Assembly: GCA_001602925.1 (NCBI GenBank)
Contig: LUZT01000005.1
Location: 1-64,000 of the forward strand
Source: Chlorobiales bacterium Clorobi_01
GTDB lineage: Bacteria > Bacteroidota > Chlorobiia > Chlorobiales > Chlorobiaceae
Reading direction: 5' to 3'
Length of the DNA stretch: 64,000 nt
This document shows, in pieces, positions 7,530-16,797 of the stretch. The translations under genes and the position numbers were made by a program. Position 1 is the first letter of the stretch. Each line of letters begins with the position of its first letter. The notes below the pieces were generated by a model that did not search any database, was not told where the DNA came from, and saw only the letters and a list, made by a program, of their open reading frames with translations.

Positions 7530-8465
7530 CTATCGGCACGCATAACAGTAAAGGCAACCATGCTGGCAAGTGCCATACGCGCCGATATCCTTGCTCACGA
7601 TGCAGCCGCAGGCCTTGCGCTGCCCTCGATGCTTCAGCGCAGCGCTGACTGGCGCATCACCCGGAAAAAGGGTGCCGCCGCCAAGAAATTCCATCAGTTC
7701 AGCGTCGTCGCCGAAGCAGCTCGCCAGCAAATGGCCATCGATACACCGGCTTTTTGCAATCCCTGCCAGCTCACTATCCTCGGCACAGGCCGAGAGTTCG
7801 AGCCCCCAATCCTTGTTGCGCTCGACCAGCCGGGCGGCGAACTCGTCCATCTCCTCCGGCGCGAACTCGCGATAGCCAGCGCTAATGCGTGACAAACGGC
7901 GACGTGCCGCCCGGTAGCATTCGATGTCGGCAAAGCTGATGACCAGTCTCCGCGTGCAGCCGCGCAACGCTCCGGCAAGGCGCCCGATCCGCTCCAGCAG
8001 CACTTCGACAGTTAGCTGGTCGCTCAGCACGAGCGGATCGAAGCGCCAGACGACGCGCTCGGGGCCGATGCGCGAGGCAAGCCGCCGGAAGGTCTCGATC
8101 CGTTTGGCGAGCGGTGGCACGGACGGTTCGAGACCTTCCGCTTCGTAGTCGTTCAGGGTGAACTGGAAGTAGTAGTTGATGCCGAGGGCATCGATTTCGG
8201 AGAGGTGCGGCAGCAGTGGGGCCGGGTTCTTGCTCCAGAAAACGATAGCCCTCGTTTTACTGAACGAGACGTACTGCATCTGGCTTGAATTGAAGGGATT
8301 ACGCCACTGCACGTAACCGGCACGGAGCCGCGCCATAAACCATTCAGCGTGAAACGCCGGAATGTCGGTGGCACGGCTGGCCGAAACGATCACCGGAGCA
8401 ATCGCCTCGACCATTTCGCCCGTCTCGATACGGATCGGCAGTTTTTCCCAACCCCGGAACGCCAT
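7530..8465 (-). CDS. DUF1848 family protein with C-terminal cysteine cluster
   Basis: A 311-residue protein that I assign to DUF1848 from the segments VSASRATDIPAFHAEWFMAR, VQWRNPFN and VFWSKNPAPLLPHL, which are typical of that family. Its biochemical role is not established. The extreme C-terminus carries six cysteines: C286, C288, C300, C304, C307 and C310. The spacing C300-x3-C304-x2-C307 is the radical-SAM iron-sulfur signature, but at the end of the chain instead of the start. The start ATG at 8465 is 6 bases after the aldehyde dehydrogenase stop, so the two genes probably share a transcript. Confidence 0.75.
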   Translation of the reverse strand: MAFRGWEKLPIRIETGEMVEAIAPVIVSASRATDIPAFHAEWFMARLRAGYVQWRNPFNSSQMQYVSFSKTRAIVFWSKNPAPLLPHLSEIDALGINYYFQFTLNDYEAEGLEPSVPPLAKRIETFRRLASRIGPERVVWRFDPLVLSDQLTVEVLLERIGRLAGALRGCTRRLVISFADIECYRAARRRLSRISAGYREFAPEEMDEFAARLVERNKDWGLELSACAEDSELAGIAKSRCIDGHLLASCFGDDAELMEFLGGGTLFPGDAPVSAALKHRGQRKACGCIVSKDIGAYGTCQHGCLYCYACR

Positions 8466-8471
8466 TGCGGC

Positions 8472-9845
8472 TCAGGGTAGATAGAAAGTCTTGATGTTGA
8501 CGAACTCGCGGATGCCGTGGTGCGACAGCTCGCGTCCGTAGCCAGATTGTTTCACGCCACCGAACGGCAGGCGCGGATCGGACTTGACCATCGAGTTGAT
8601 GAAACAGCTCCCCGCTTCGAGACGCCGGGCGATACCAAGCGCGCGCTCCACATCCTGCGAAAAGACCGCCGAGCCAAGGCCGAACTCGCTGTCGTTGGCG
8701 ATGGCGACCGCCTCGTCGTCGTCGGCCACCTCGATGATCGTGGCCACCGGTCCGAAAATCTCCTCCGACCAGGCGGGCATTCCCGGTTTGACGCCGGAGA
8801 GCACGGTCGGCGGATAGTACCAGCCCGGCGCGTTCGGCACATGGCCGCCGCAGAGCAGCTCCGCCCCGGCCTCGACGCTCCGCTGCACCTGCGCATGGAC
8901 GAGGTCGCGAAGGTCCTCGCGGGCGATCGGGCCGACCTCCGTGCCCTTGGCGAACGGATCGCCCATCACCGCCGTCTGCATCCGCTGCACGATCTTTTTG
9001 GTGAACTCACCGACAATCTCCTTGCGCACGATGAAGCGCTTGGCGGCAATGCAGCTCTGCCCTGCGTTGAGCAGCCGGCCCGCAACGCACGCATCGACCG
9101 CCTGCGCCAGATCGGCATCTTCAAGCACGATATAGGGATCGCTGCCGCCCAGCTCCAGCACACTGCGCTTCAGCGCCTTGCCCGCCTTGGCAGCCACCGC
9201 CTGCCCCGCACCGGTGCTGCCGGTCACGGAGACCGCTTTGATCACCGGATGATCGATCATGAAGCCGGTCAGCCGGTCAACCTCGTCGAGATCGATGTGC
9301 ACCGCACGGTAGAGATGCTCCGGGAATCCCGCGTCACGGAACAGCTTTTCGATGGCAATCGCGCAGCCGGTCACGTTCGGCGCGTGCTTCACCACGATGC
9401 CGTTGCCCGCCATGAGAATCGGCGCGGCGAAGCGCAGCACCTGCCAGTACGGAAAGTTCCACGGCATCACGCCGAGAATCACGCCAAGCGGCTCGAAGAC
9501 TACGATGCCTTTCGCACCGTCAATCGCACTCTCTTCTGGCTGGAGAAACTCCTCGGCATGGTCAGCGAAGTAGTCGCACACCCAGGCGCACTTGTTCACC
9601 TCGGCCACGGCCTGCGAGAGCGGTTTGCCCATTTCAAGCGTGATGAGCCGCCCGTGCTCGGCGGCCTCTGCGCGAAGCAGTTCACCAAGCTTTTTCATGC
9701 AGGCGCGACGCTCCCCGAAGCTGGTCGAGCGCCAGCGGCGGAAATCGGCGTCAGCCTGGCGAAGCACGGTATCGATCTGCCCGGCAATCATCACCGGATA
9801 TTCGGCGAGCTGCTCGCCGGTCGCTGGATTGATGGTAACGATCAT
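8472..9845 (-). CDS. NAD(P)-dependent succinate-semialdehyde dehydrogenase-like aldehyde dehydrogenase
   Basis: A 457-residue member of the aldehyde dehydrogenase superfamily, closest by eye to succinate-semialdehyde dehydrogenases (INPATGEQLAEYPV at the start). Visible landmarks are the oxyanion/NAD segment VMPWNFPYWQVLRFAAP, the Rossmann turn VTGSTGAGQAV, the catalytic glutamate in LELGGSDPYIV, the nucleophile in NAGQSCIAAKRF and the C-terminal LPFGGVKQSGYGREL. I start at the ATG at 9845; a TTG two codons upstream is possible. It could oxidise succinate semialdehyde or a similar short aldehyde. DUF1848 follows after 6 bases, so a two-gene operon is likely. The upstream gap holds a repeat pair. 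Confidence 0.85.
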   Translation of the reverse strand: MIVTINPATGEQLAEYPVMIAGQIDTVLRQADADFRRWRSTSFGERRACMKKLGELLRAEAAEHGRLITLEMGKPLSQAVAEVNKCAWVCDYFADHAEEFLQPEESAIDGAKGIVVFEPLGVILGVMPWNFPYWQVLRFAAPILMAGNGIVVKHAPNVTGCAIAIEKLFRDAGFPEHLYRAVHIDLDEVDRLTGFMIDHPVIKAVSVTGSTGAGQAVAAKAGKALKRSVLELGGSDPYIVLEDADLAQAVDACVAGRLLNAGQSCIAAKRFIVRKEIVGEFTKKIVQRMQTAVMGDPFAKGTEVGPIAREDLRDLVHAQVQRSVEAGAELLCGGHVPNAPGWYYPPTVLSGVKPGMPAWSEEIFGPVATIIEVADDDEAVAIANDSEFGLGSAVFSQDVERALGIARRLEAGSCFINSMVKSDPRLPFGGVKQSGYGRELSHHGIREFVNIKTFYLP

Positions 9846-9881
9846 GATCAAGCGTTCTTTATGTTCTGATTATGAATTACT

Positions 9882-10007
9882 CTTGTCATTCTGAACGGAG
9901 TGAAGAATCCAGTCTCTTCAGAATCATGCGAATAAAACATTAATTTAAAGCAGGTTACGTAACTTTCTGGATTCTTCGCCCGACGGCGTCGGACTCAGAA
10001 TGACAAG
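9882..10007. repeat. inverted pair of a dispersed repeat (CTTGTCATTCTGA...GAAGAATCCAG)
   Basis: The arm at 9882-9912 begins CTTGTCATTCTGA and ends GAAGAATCCAG. The arm at 9967-10007 is its reverse complement at both ends (CTGGATTCTTC ... TCAGAATGACAAG), with an inserted GC-rich palindrome CCGACGGCGTCGG inside. Together they fill most of the 175-base gap between rsgA and the aldehyde dehydrogenase, and could fold as a long hairpin in the transcript. Similar sequences are scattered in many bacterial genomes. A partial copy lies at 1795. Confidence 0.7.
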
Positions 10008-10020
10008 AAGAAAACAACTC

Positions 10021-10956
10021 TTACTCGTCGAGCGAATCGAGCAGGGCGAGGTAGCTCTCGTAGCGCTCCGGGGCAATGGATTCCGACTCGACCGCCGCGA
10101 TCACGGCGCAACCCGGTTCGACCGTGTGCGAGCATGACGAAAAGGCGCACTCCGGCATGTAGCGCAGGAACTCCGTGTAGTAGAACCGCAGGTTCTCGCG
10201 GGTGATGCCGGAGAGGTTGAACTCGCGGATGCCCGGCGTGTCGATCACGTAGCCGCCGCCCGGTAGCTCGAACATCGCCGAGCTGGTGGTGGTGTGCACC
10301 CCCTTGCCAGTCTTGTCGCTCGTCTCGGCAGTCCGCAGCTCCTCGCGCCCAACGAGCAGGTTGATGATCGTCGATTTGCCCACGCCGGAGTGGCCGCTGA
10401 AGGCCGACACCCGGTCTCGGAGCAGCTCGCGCAACTCGTCGATCCCACGGCCATCCTCGGCGCTGACAAGGCAGATGTTGCAGTCGAGCTGGCGATAGAC
10501 CTCCAGATCCTCTTCCACCATGCCGTCCTCGTCGAGGTCGATCTTGTTAACCACGATCAAGAGCGGCAACTTCTCCGATTCGGCGAAGACGAGGTAGCGG
10601 TCAACGAGACGGCTGTTGAAGGGCGGATCGTCAAACGAGGTGATCAGCACGAGCTGGTCGATATTCGCGACGATCACCTGCTCCTTCTCCTTGCTCCGGT
10701 TGCGCCTCACCTCACGCCGCCGAACCAGCGCCGTACGCCGCTCTTCAACGCGGATAATCACCCCTTCCGCCATATCGGTTTCTGACGCCTTCGGCCTGAA
10801 CTCGACCCGGTCGCCGACCGCCACGAGGTTCGAGCCCTCGTTTTCGCTCACGGTGCTGGGCACGGTTCGGCACCTGACCTTCAGGCCATCGCCGGTTTCA
10901 ACGATATATGATGCGCCGGTGACCCGCGTCACCACGCCCGAAAGCGTTTCTTTCAT
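10021..10956 (-). CDS. rsgA: ribosome small-subunit GTPase RsgA
   Basis: A 311-residue circularly permuted GTPase that acts in 30S ribosome maturation. An N-terminal OB-fold (SGVVTRVTGASYIVE) is followed by the G motifs in permuted order: NKIDLD (G4), then GHSGVGKST (G1, Walker A), then DTPGIREF (G3). The C-terminal zinc-binding knuckle is present (ECAFSSCSHTVEPGCAV). Length is usual for the family. It lies 157 bases downstream of recG on the same strand, and its 3' side faces the repeat pair at 9882-10007. Confidence 0.95.
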   Translation of the reverse strand: MKETLSGVVTRVTGASYIVETGDGLKVRCRTVPSTVSENEGSNLVAVGDRVEFRPKASETDMAEGVIIRVEERRTALVRRREVRRNRSKEKEQVIVANIDQLVLITSFDDPPFNSRLVDRYLVFAESEKLPLLIVVNKIDLDEDGMVEEDLEVYRQLDCNICLVSAEDGRGIDELRELLRDRVSAFSGHSGVGKSTIINLLVGREELRTAETSDKTGKGVHTTTSSAMFELPGGGYVIDTPGIREFNLSGITRENLRFYYTEFLRYMPECAFSSCSHTVEPGCAVIAAVESESIAPERYESYLALLDSLDE

Positions 10957-11113
10957 GCAAAAAGGCTGTGCTGATTATCACCGGCCAACACGACGTTCAT
11001 CGACAGTCCGGCCAGAAGCGGAGCTCCAAAAGGAAGAAAATATAAGCATTTCACTTTCCACGAACAGCATCTGGTGGATATGAATGGAGCAAGAAAATCG
11101 GGCAATCCGGCAA

Positions 11114-13228
11114 TCACCCGACATCAGCCAGCGAGATTCGCTTGCGGAAGTGGGTCATATAATAATCCCTGATCAGGGCGTTTTCGGGGTGTGTGAGCGT
11201 TTCGTCGCGGCGGATCAGCTCGAAGGCCGCCGCCCGCGCCGCGCGCATGATGTCGCCGTCGGTGAGCAGGTCGGCGATCCTGAGGCCGCTTGCCGCGCCG
11301 GACTGCTCGCGGCCCAGCATGTTGCCCGCGCCGCGAATCTGCAAATCGATCTCGGAGAGCCGGAATCCGTCGCCGGTCGCGGCCATCGCCTGCAACCGAT
11401 CTTTGGCGTCACCGGCAAGCTTCGTGTAGACGAGAAAGCAGGAAGAGGCGTGCTCGCCGCGCCCGACACGCCCCCGGAGCTGGTGGAGCTGCGAAATGCC
11501 GAAGCGCTCGGCGTGCTCGATCACCATCACCGTGGCGTTGGGCACATCGACGCCCACCTCGATCACCGTCGTGCCGACGAGAATGTCGAGCCGCCCGCCG
11601 CGGAACTCTGCCATCACGGCCTCCTTCTCCGCCGCCGGAAGCTGCCCGTGGATCAGCCCGAGCCGCAGCTCCGGAAACACCTCGCTTTTGAGCTGCTCGT
11701 AGCTCTCGGTAGCCGCCTTGAGATCGATCTTCTCCGACTCCTCGACCAGCGGATAGACGATGTACGCCTGCCGCCCTTCGGCGATCTGCTTCCGTAACAG
11801 TCGATACAGCTCCGGCTTCTCTGCTTCGCGGCAGAGGCGCGTCTGGATCGGCTTGCGCCCGGCGGGCATTTCGGCGATGATCGACACGTCAAGGTCGCCG
11901 TAGATGCCCATCGTGAGCGTGCGCGGAATCGGCGTGGCGGTCATGAGCAAAACGTGCGGGTTCTCGGCTTTCTCCTGCAACGCCTTGCGCTGCAACACGC
12001 CGAAGCGATGCTGCTCGTCGATGATCACCAGGCCGAGCCGGTGGAACTGCACCCCTGCCTCAATGATGGCATGGGTGCCGACGGCGATGTCGATCTCCCC
12101 CTGTTCAAGCCGGGCGAGTTGCTCCTCGCGTTCCTTTTTCTTCTGGCGACCGGTCAGGAGCGCCACCCGAATGCCGAGCGGTTCAAGCGAGTTTTTGAGA
12201 CCTGCGTAGTGCTGAAAGGCGAGAATCTCGGTCGGTGCCATGAAGGCTGCCTGCAAACCGTTGTCCACGGCGAGCGTCATGGCGAACTGCGCCACGAGCG
12301 TCTTGCCCGACCCCACGTCGCCCTGCAAAAGGCGGTTCATCTGGCGTCCGCTTTTGAGGTCGTGGTAAATCTCGCGCACCGCCTGCTTCTGCGCACCGGT
12401 CATGGTGAAGGGCAGGCGCTCGTGCAGGCTCGCCGTCTTTTCGCCGGAGCGGTCGAACCGTGCCGAGGTCAGGTGCCGCCGCTCCTCGGTGCGGCGCAGG
12501 GCGAAAAAGAGCTGCGCGAAGAACAGCTCGCTCCACTTCATGCGGTACCGCGCCCGTTCGAGCTGTTCGGCAGAGTCGGGAAAGTGGAGCTGCCGGTACG
12601 CCTCGCCGATGGGCATCAGGTTGTAAGCGGCGATGATCTCCGGGCTGAGGTACTCCGTGATGCGCAGCGGCTGCTCGCGGAACGCCCGGTGCACGATGCG
12701 CCGCAGGGCCGCCGAGTTGAGACCCGCCTGCTTCATCACCTCGGTGGTAGGGTAGATCGGAATGATCGCACCGGTCTTGTAGAGTTCGTCGTCCCGCTGC
12801 CCGTCGCCGTTCTCGTCATCGCCGCCAAGCTTGTCGAAGTCGGGATGCTGCATTCCCGGCGTGCGCCCGAAAAAGGTGACGCGCCCGTGCGCCGCGACCA
12901 TGTCGCCGCTGCGGATGGTTTTCGAGAAGTAGTGCACACCACGGAACCAGGTCAGTTCGAGCACGCCGGAGCCGTCGCTTATCTGCGCTTTGAAGCGCGA
13001 GCCGCCGCGCCCGCTGCCTTCGAGCCGCGTGCCGGTCACACTGCCCACCACCGTCACGGTTTCGCCGTCGCGCAGTGTGCTGATTTTCTTGATCGTGGTG
13101 CGGTCGAGATAGCGGCGCGGGAAGCAGTCGTAGAGGTCGGCAATCGAGCGGATGCCCGCCTCGGCCAGTATCGCCGCGCGCTTCGGGCCGACGCCCTTGA
13201 TCCCTTGTAACGGTAAAAACGGAGGCAT
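11114..13228 (-). CDS. recG: ATP-dependent DNA helicase RecG
   Basis: A 704-residue helicase that remodels stalled replication forks and branched DNA. The N-terminal wedge/OB domain (IKGVGPKRAAILAEAGI, GSVTGTRLEGSG) is followed by helicase motifs: I (LLQGDVGSGKTLVA), Ia (MAPTEILAFQHY), II (VIIDEQHRFGV, a DEQH box), III (LLMTATPIPRTL) and VI (QLRGRVGRGEHASSC). Length and domain order are usual. It starts at 13228 with an upstream purine-rich site. It is divergent from rpmE, with a 95-base gap. Confidence 0.97.
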   Translation of the reverse strand: MPPFLPLQGIKGVGPKRAAILAEAGIRSIADLYDCFPRRYLDRTTIKKISTLRDGETVTVVGSVTGTRLEGSGRGGSRFKAQISDGSGVLELTWFRGVHYFSKTIRSGDMVAAHGRVTFFGRTPGMQHPDFDKLGGDDENGDGQRDDELYKTGAIIPIYPTTEVMKQAGLNSAALRRIVHRAFREQPLRITEYLSPEIIAAYNLMPIGEAYRQLHFPDSAEQLERARYRMKWSELFFAQLFFALRRTEERRHLTSARFDRSGEKTASLHERLPFTMTGAQKQAVREIYHDLKSGRQMNRLLQGDVGSGKTLVAQFAMTLAVDNGLQAAFMAPTEILAFQHYAGLKNSLEPLGIRVALLTGRQKKKEREEQLARLEQGEIDIAVGTHAIIEAGVQFHRLGLVIIDEQHRFGVLQRKALQEKAENPHVLLMTATPIPRTLTMGIYGDLDVSIIAEMPAGRKPIQTRLCREAEKPELYRLLRKQIAEGRQAYIVYPLVEESEKIDLKAATESYEQLKSEVFPELRLGLIHGQLPAAEKEAVMAEFRGGRLDILVGTTVIEVGVDVPNATVMVIEHAERFGISQLHQLRGRVGRGEHASSCFLVYTKLAGDAKDRLQAMAATGDGFRLSEIDLQIRGAGNMLGREQSGAASGLRIADLLTDGDIMRAARAAAFELIRRDETLTHPENALIRDYYMTHFRKRISLADVG

Positions 13229-13323
13229 GACGAATTGGCGTCGCGGCTTGTTTATTAGCAGAAAAAAGAGTTAATTCCTGATCAATTTTTTATTGTCATT
13301 CAGGCAACGTAATCACAAAGGTC

Positions 13324-13542
13324 ATGAAACCAGAGATTCACCCAAAGTATACGAAAGTTACCGTCAACTGCGCGAACTGCGGCACCAGCTTTGAGACCCG
13401 CTCCACCAGGAACAACATCAAGGTCGATATTTGCAGCAACTGCCATCCGTTCTACACCGGCAAGCAGGTGCTCGTCGATACCGCTGGCCGCGTCGATCGC
13501 TTCAACAAGCGTTTTGCAAAGGCCAAGACCGCTGCGAAGTAA
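13324..13542 (+). CDS. rpmE: 50S ribosomal protein L31
   Basis: A 72-residue ribosomal protein beginning [16 protein letters not shown]. It has two Cys pairs (C-A-N-C near residue 19 and C-S-N-C near residue 39), so it is the zinc-binding (C+) form of L31. The HPFYTGKQ segment is the family signature. frr follows after 33 bases and the two probably form a translation-related operon ended by the terminator at 14162. Confidence 0.95.
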   Translation: MKPEIHPKYTKVTVNCANCGTSFETRSTRNNIKVDICSNCHPFYTGKQVLVDTAGRVDRFNKRFAKAKTAAK

Positions 13543-13575
13543 GCGACTGCCCGAACAAACTCATCCGATACCGCC

Positions 13576-14136
13576 ATGACTGTCAGGGACGTTATCCAGA
13601 AAATCGAGCCTCGCATGAAGAAAACCATCGAGGCTTTCCAGCACGAACTCGCCTCGATCAGAACCGGCAAGGCCACCACGGCACTGCTCGATCGGGTCAA
13701 GGTGGAGGCTTATGGATCGCTGATGCCGCTCAAGCAGGTCGGCAACGTCGGCGTACTCGATGTTCACACCCTCACGGTGCAGGTCTGGGACAAGTCGATG
13801 GCTGGCCCGGTCGAACGCGCCATCCGCGACGCCAACCTCGGCCTCAATCCCTCTTCTGACGGCATGAACATCCGCATCAGCATTCCGCCGCTCACCGAAG
13901 AGCGCCGCAAGGAGTTCGTGAAACTGACCAAAAAGTTCGGCGAGGATTCCAAAGTCTCGCTGCGCAACCACCGACGCGACCTGATCCATGAAGTCGAAAA
14001 GCTCGAAAAGGAGAAGCTGATCGGCGAGGACGAACTCAAACGCGGCAAGAAGGACGCGGACGACCTGCTGCACAAGTACGAAAAGCAGATCACCGATCTG
14101 ATCACCCAGAAAGAAAAGGAGATCATGGAGGTCTGA
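13576..14136 (+). CDS. frr: ribosome recycling factor
   Basis: A 186-residue protein of normal length that, with EF-G, splits post-termination ribosomes. Recognisable segments include ELASIRTGKATTALLD near the N-terminus, the NPSSDGMNIRISIPPLTEERRKEF stretch (residues about 94-117, given here in parts: DGMNIRISIPP and LTEERRKEF) and the long C-terminal helix with VSLRNHRRDLIHEVEKLEK. It follows rpmE closely and is followed by a strong terminator. Confidence 0.97.
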   Translation: MTVRDVIQKIEPRMKKTIEAFQHELASIRTGKATTALLDRVKVEAYGSLMPLKQVGNVGVLDVHTLTVQVWDKSMAGPVERAIRDANLGLNPSSDGMNIRISIPPLTEERRKEFVKLTKKFGEDSKVSLRNHRRDLIHEVEKLEKEKLIGEDELKRGKKDADDLLHKYEKQITDLITQKEKEIMEV

Positions 14137-14161
14137 CAGCAGAGGTCAGAACAGATTCAGC

Positions 14162-14187
14162 AAAAGCCGGGGTTTTCCCGGCTTTTT
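14162..14187 (+). terminator. rho-independent terminator after frr
   Basis: AAAAGCCGGG at 14162-14171 pairs perfectly with CCCGGCTTTT at 14177-14186 around GTTTT, and a T follows. Located 25 bases after the frr stop. It marks the left limit of the core block before the AT-rich restriction island. Confidence 0.9.
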
Positions 14188-14276
14188 GCGTTTGTGGGGG
14201 TGGATGAAAAGAGGAGATACTACGGCAAATACCGCGCGCATTCATTTGCTATGGCGATACTAATTGTTTAGTTTTA

Positions 14277-14296
14277 TGCCAAGAAAATTTTTGGCA
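14277..14296. promoter_or_regulatory. 20-bp palindrome before the restriction-modification genes
   Basis: TGCCAA at 14277-14282 and TTGGCA at 14291-14296 are exact reverse complements, with an AAATTT-centred middle, so the site is nearly a full palindrome. A second small hairpin (CTGCT-AAATG-AGCAG) lies at 14324-14338. Both sit 80-140 bases before the methyltransferase start, where a restriction-system controller or the methyltransferase itself could bind. No C-protein gene is visible. Otherwise the 14188-14416 gap shows only AT-rich sequence. Confidence 0.35.
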
Positions 14297-14416
14297 CAAA
14301 AGCAGCCAGACAACTGAAATCGACTGCTAAATGAGCAGAAAAGGTATACCAACCCACTCGATGATTTGTAAATAAGACCGACAAAAACGACACCTTAAAA
14401 TTTTATCTTTGACAGA

Positions 14417-15847
14417 ATGACAAAAACAGCAGAATTAATTCCAACAGAACGAAAAATTTTATTCAGCAAACTGGCTGACAGGTTGGAAACTGCTTACAAT
14501 TTGAGCCGTAAAGTTGTTAGTTTTCAGGCAAACAAGGACGAGCCGATTTATCGCTGGTTCAAATACAAAGAAGGTTTTTCATCTGCACTTGTAAAATACT
14601 TTCTGACAGAATACAGCCCAAAACCCGGCAAACTTTTAGACCCTTTTGCTGGTGCAGGCACAACACTATTTGCTGGACAAGAGCTTGGCTGGCAATCGTA
14701 TGGCGTTGAGTTGCTTCCTGTTGGAGTTTTCGTGATGCAGACAAGAGAAGCATTAAACAAAATTGACACTGAAAAACTCCGAATTATAATAAAAAACTTG
14801 TGGTCAGAGTTATCAAAAATTGAAGAATACGACACTCACATTAAGCACATCTCAATCACCAAAGACGCATTTCCTGACGACACAGAAATATTGCTGAATA
14901 AATTTTTGAGCTACTGCTCAAAAATTACAGATGAAAAAATACAAACCGTTTTACGCTTTGCTGCTTTTTCAGTTTTGGAAGAAATTAGTTACACCAGAAA
15001 AGACGGGCAGTATTTGCGTTGGGACTATCGTTGTAAAAGAAATTTATCTGGCAAGCAGTTTGATAAAGGGAAAATTCTAACATTTGAACAAGCCCTAAAA
15101 AATAAAATTCATCAAATTGTAACTGACCTCTCATCCAACCAATCAATAAATTTATTTGAGCAGTTTAACCATAACAGAAATTCGAATAATCAAAACCCTG
15201 TAAATATTATTGAAGGTTCTTGCTTAGAAGAACTACCGAAACTTCAAGATAACTATTTCGATTTCATCTTAACATCGCCACCTTACTGCAATCGTTACGA
15301 CTACACAAGAACATATGCCTTAGAATTGGTTTTTCTCGGCGAAGACCAGGAGCAAGTTCGTAATCTTCGCCAGTCAATGCTTTCTTGCACAGTCGAAAAC
15401 AAGGAAAAAATTGAACATTTAAATCAGTTTTATTCATCAATCGGTAGACAAGAAAGTTTTGAAGAAGTTATTGCAGCATACAACAACTGTGCAGCAATGA
15501 CAGAAGTAAATACCATTCTTGATGAGTTGAACAAGTTGGGGAAACTCAATAATAACAATATACCAAGAATGGTAAAAAATTACTTCCTAGAATTATGTTT
15601 TGTGATTTATGAAATGGCAAGAATCACAAAAAGTGGCGGTTATTGCGTAATGGTAAACGACAATGTTCGTTATGGTGGCGAAGAAATTCCGGCTGATTTA
15701 ATCTTATCCGAGTTTGCAGAAAAATTCGGTTACAGCATCAATAAAATTCTTGTTTTACCCAAAGGCAAAGGCAACAGTAGTCAGCAAATGGGCAACTACG
15801 GACGAACCGAAGTCCGCAAATGTGTTTACTTATGGCAAAAAAGATAA
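14417..15847 (+). CDS. type II DNA methyltransferase (SPPY type), partner of AvaI-like endonuclease
   Basis: A 476-residue SAM-dependent DNA methyltransferase. The SAM-binding motif LLDPFAGAGTTLFAGQEL is at residues about 73-90, and the catalytic motif TSPPYCNRYDY begins at residue 286. TSPPY usually marks N4-cytosine (sometimes N6-adenine) methylation. Because the FxGxG motif precedes the catalytic motif and about 200 residues separate them, the recognition region probably lies in between. The gene is much more AT-rich than the flanking core genes, a sign of transfer. Its 3' end overlaps the endonuclease start by 16 bases. It should protect the host from the endonuclease at 15832. Confidence 0.88.
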   Translation: MTKTAELIPTERKILFSKLADRLETAYNLSRKVVSFQANKDEPIYRWFKYKEGFSSALVKYFLTEYSPKPGKLLDPFAGAGTTLFAGQELGWQSYGVELLPVGVFVMQTREALNKIDTEKLRIIIKNLWSELSKIEEYDTHIKHISITKDAFPDDTEILLNKFLSYCSKITDEKIQTVLRFAAFSVLEEISYTRKDGQYLRWDYRCKRNLSGKQFDKGKILTFEQALKNKIHQIVTDLSSNQSINLFEQFNHNRNSNNQNPVNIIEGSCLEELPKLQDNYFDFILTSPPYCNRYDYTRTYALELVFLGEDQEQVRNLRQSMLSCTVENKEKIEHLNQFYSSIGRQESFEEVIAAYNNCAAMTEVNTILDELNKLGKLNNNNIPRMVKNYFLELCFVIYEMARITKSGGYCVMVNDNVRYGGEEIPADLILSEFAEKFGYSINKILVLPKGKGNSSQQMGNYGRTEVRKCVYLWQKR

Positions 15848-16797
15848 TTGCAAGCTCACTCATTAAATCAGCAGACGATTTAGTTACATCAAGAGAAGAA
15901 ACCAGAGCGGGTTTCATTGCAATGGCTTTGGAGAAAAACTATATCGCAGTTCCATACATTGAAGAAGCGAAGGCGTTGAAAGCACTTGCTTCGCAAGTCA
16001 AAAAGCCCAAAGACTTTTTGACTGTAAAGGATTTGAGAGTTGGCCTACTAACAGCATCAGGACTATCCGACAAGTCGCTCAATTACTTGACCGAAGATGA
16101 TAGAATACTTGCAATCAAAGGACTTATAGAAAAATTCCTTGAACCTGCTGGAGAAAATTTCATTGATGAATTGGTTTATCGTTATTTACTTACAAAGGGT
16201 GATGCGCTTGGCGGAAAGGCAAGAAACCTTGCGGGTTCACTTGGCGAAAGAAAGTTTTTGCGCTCCCTAATTTCCGTTTTCAATATTGCAGGCATCAAAT
16301 ACAAATGGAAAGATAACGACACAAATACTTGGCTTGATAATCCAACTGACGACACTGACATAGAAAAACGTATCAAAGCAATTTATTGGAAACGCGAAAC
16401 TGACCGGCTTTTGATTCTGAACATTAATGTCCCGTTGGTAAACAAGAATGTTGACCTCTCCATTTTGCAAGCACAACCTGATGATTGGAAAATCGGTAAA
16501 AAATCTATCATTTACCAGCCAGAGAAATACGTTGCATTGGGAGAGTTAAAAGGCGGAATTGACCCAGCAGGTGCAGACGAACATTGGAAAACTGCAAACT
16601 CTGCCCTAAACAGAATACGCACAAGCTTTGACAAAGAGAAATTAAAACCACAGACTTTTTTCATCGGTGCTGCGATTGAAAATGCCATGGCAATTGAAAT
16701 ATTCAAACAACTGCAAACAGGGACAATGAGCAATGCTGCAAATCTTACTTACGACTCACAACTGACAAAGATTTGCGACTGGATAATAAACTTATAA
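15832..16797 (+). CDS. AvaI/BsoBI-family type II restriction endonuclease
   Basis: A 321-residue protein. I assign it to the AvaI/BsoBI family (CYCGRG cutters) from the segment YVALGELKGGIDPAGADEHW, where E238-x-K240 fits the PD-(D/E)xK metal site and H251 lies 13 residues after the glutamate, as I recall for BsoBI. The N-terminal SLIKSADDLVTSREETRAGF also suits this family. I chose the ATG at 15832 (MAKKII); the frame extends four codons further to 15820 without a better start. It overlaps the methyltransferase by 16 bases, so a coupled restriction-modification operon is clear. AT-rich composition supports horizontal acquisition. Recognition of exactly CYCGRG is inferred, not shown. Confidence 0.82.
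   Translation: MAKKIIASSLIKSADDLVTSREETRAGFIAMALEKNYIAVPYIEEAKALKALASQVKKPKDFLTVKDLRVGLLTASGLSDKSLNYLTEDDRILAIKGLIEKFLEPAGENFIDELVYRYLLTKGDALGGKARNLAGSLGERKFLRSLISVFNIAGIKYKWKDNDTNTWLDNPTDDTDIEKRIKAIYWKRETDRLLILNINVPLVNKNVDLSILQAQPDDWKIGKKSIIYQPEKYVALGELKGGIDPAGADEHWKTANSALNRIRTSFDKEKLKPQTFFIGAAIENAMAIEIFKQLQTGTMSNAANLTYDSQLTKICDWIINL

Noticed and set aside
14413-14423. CAGAATGACAA at the methyltransferase start, matching the dispersed repeat
   Set aside because: Only 11 bases match and the flanks do not, so it is probably chance inside an AT-rich coding start.
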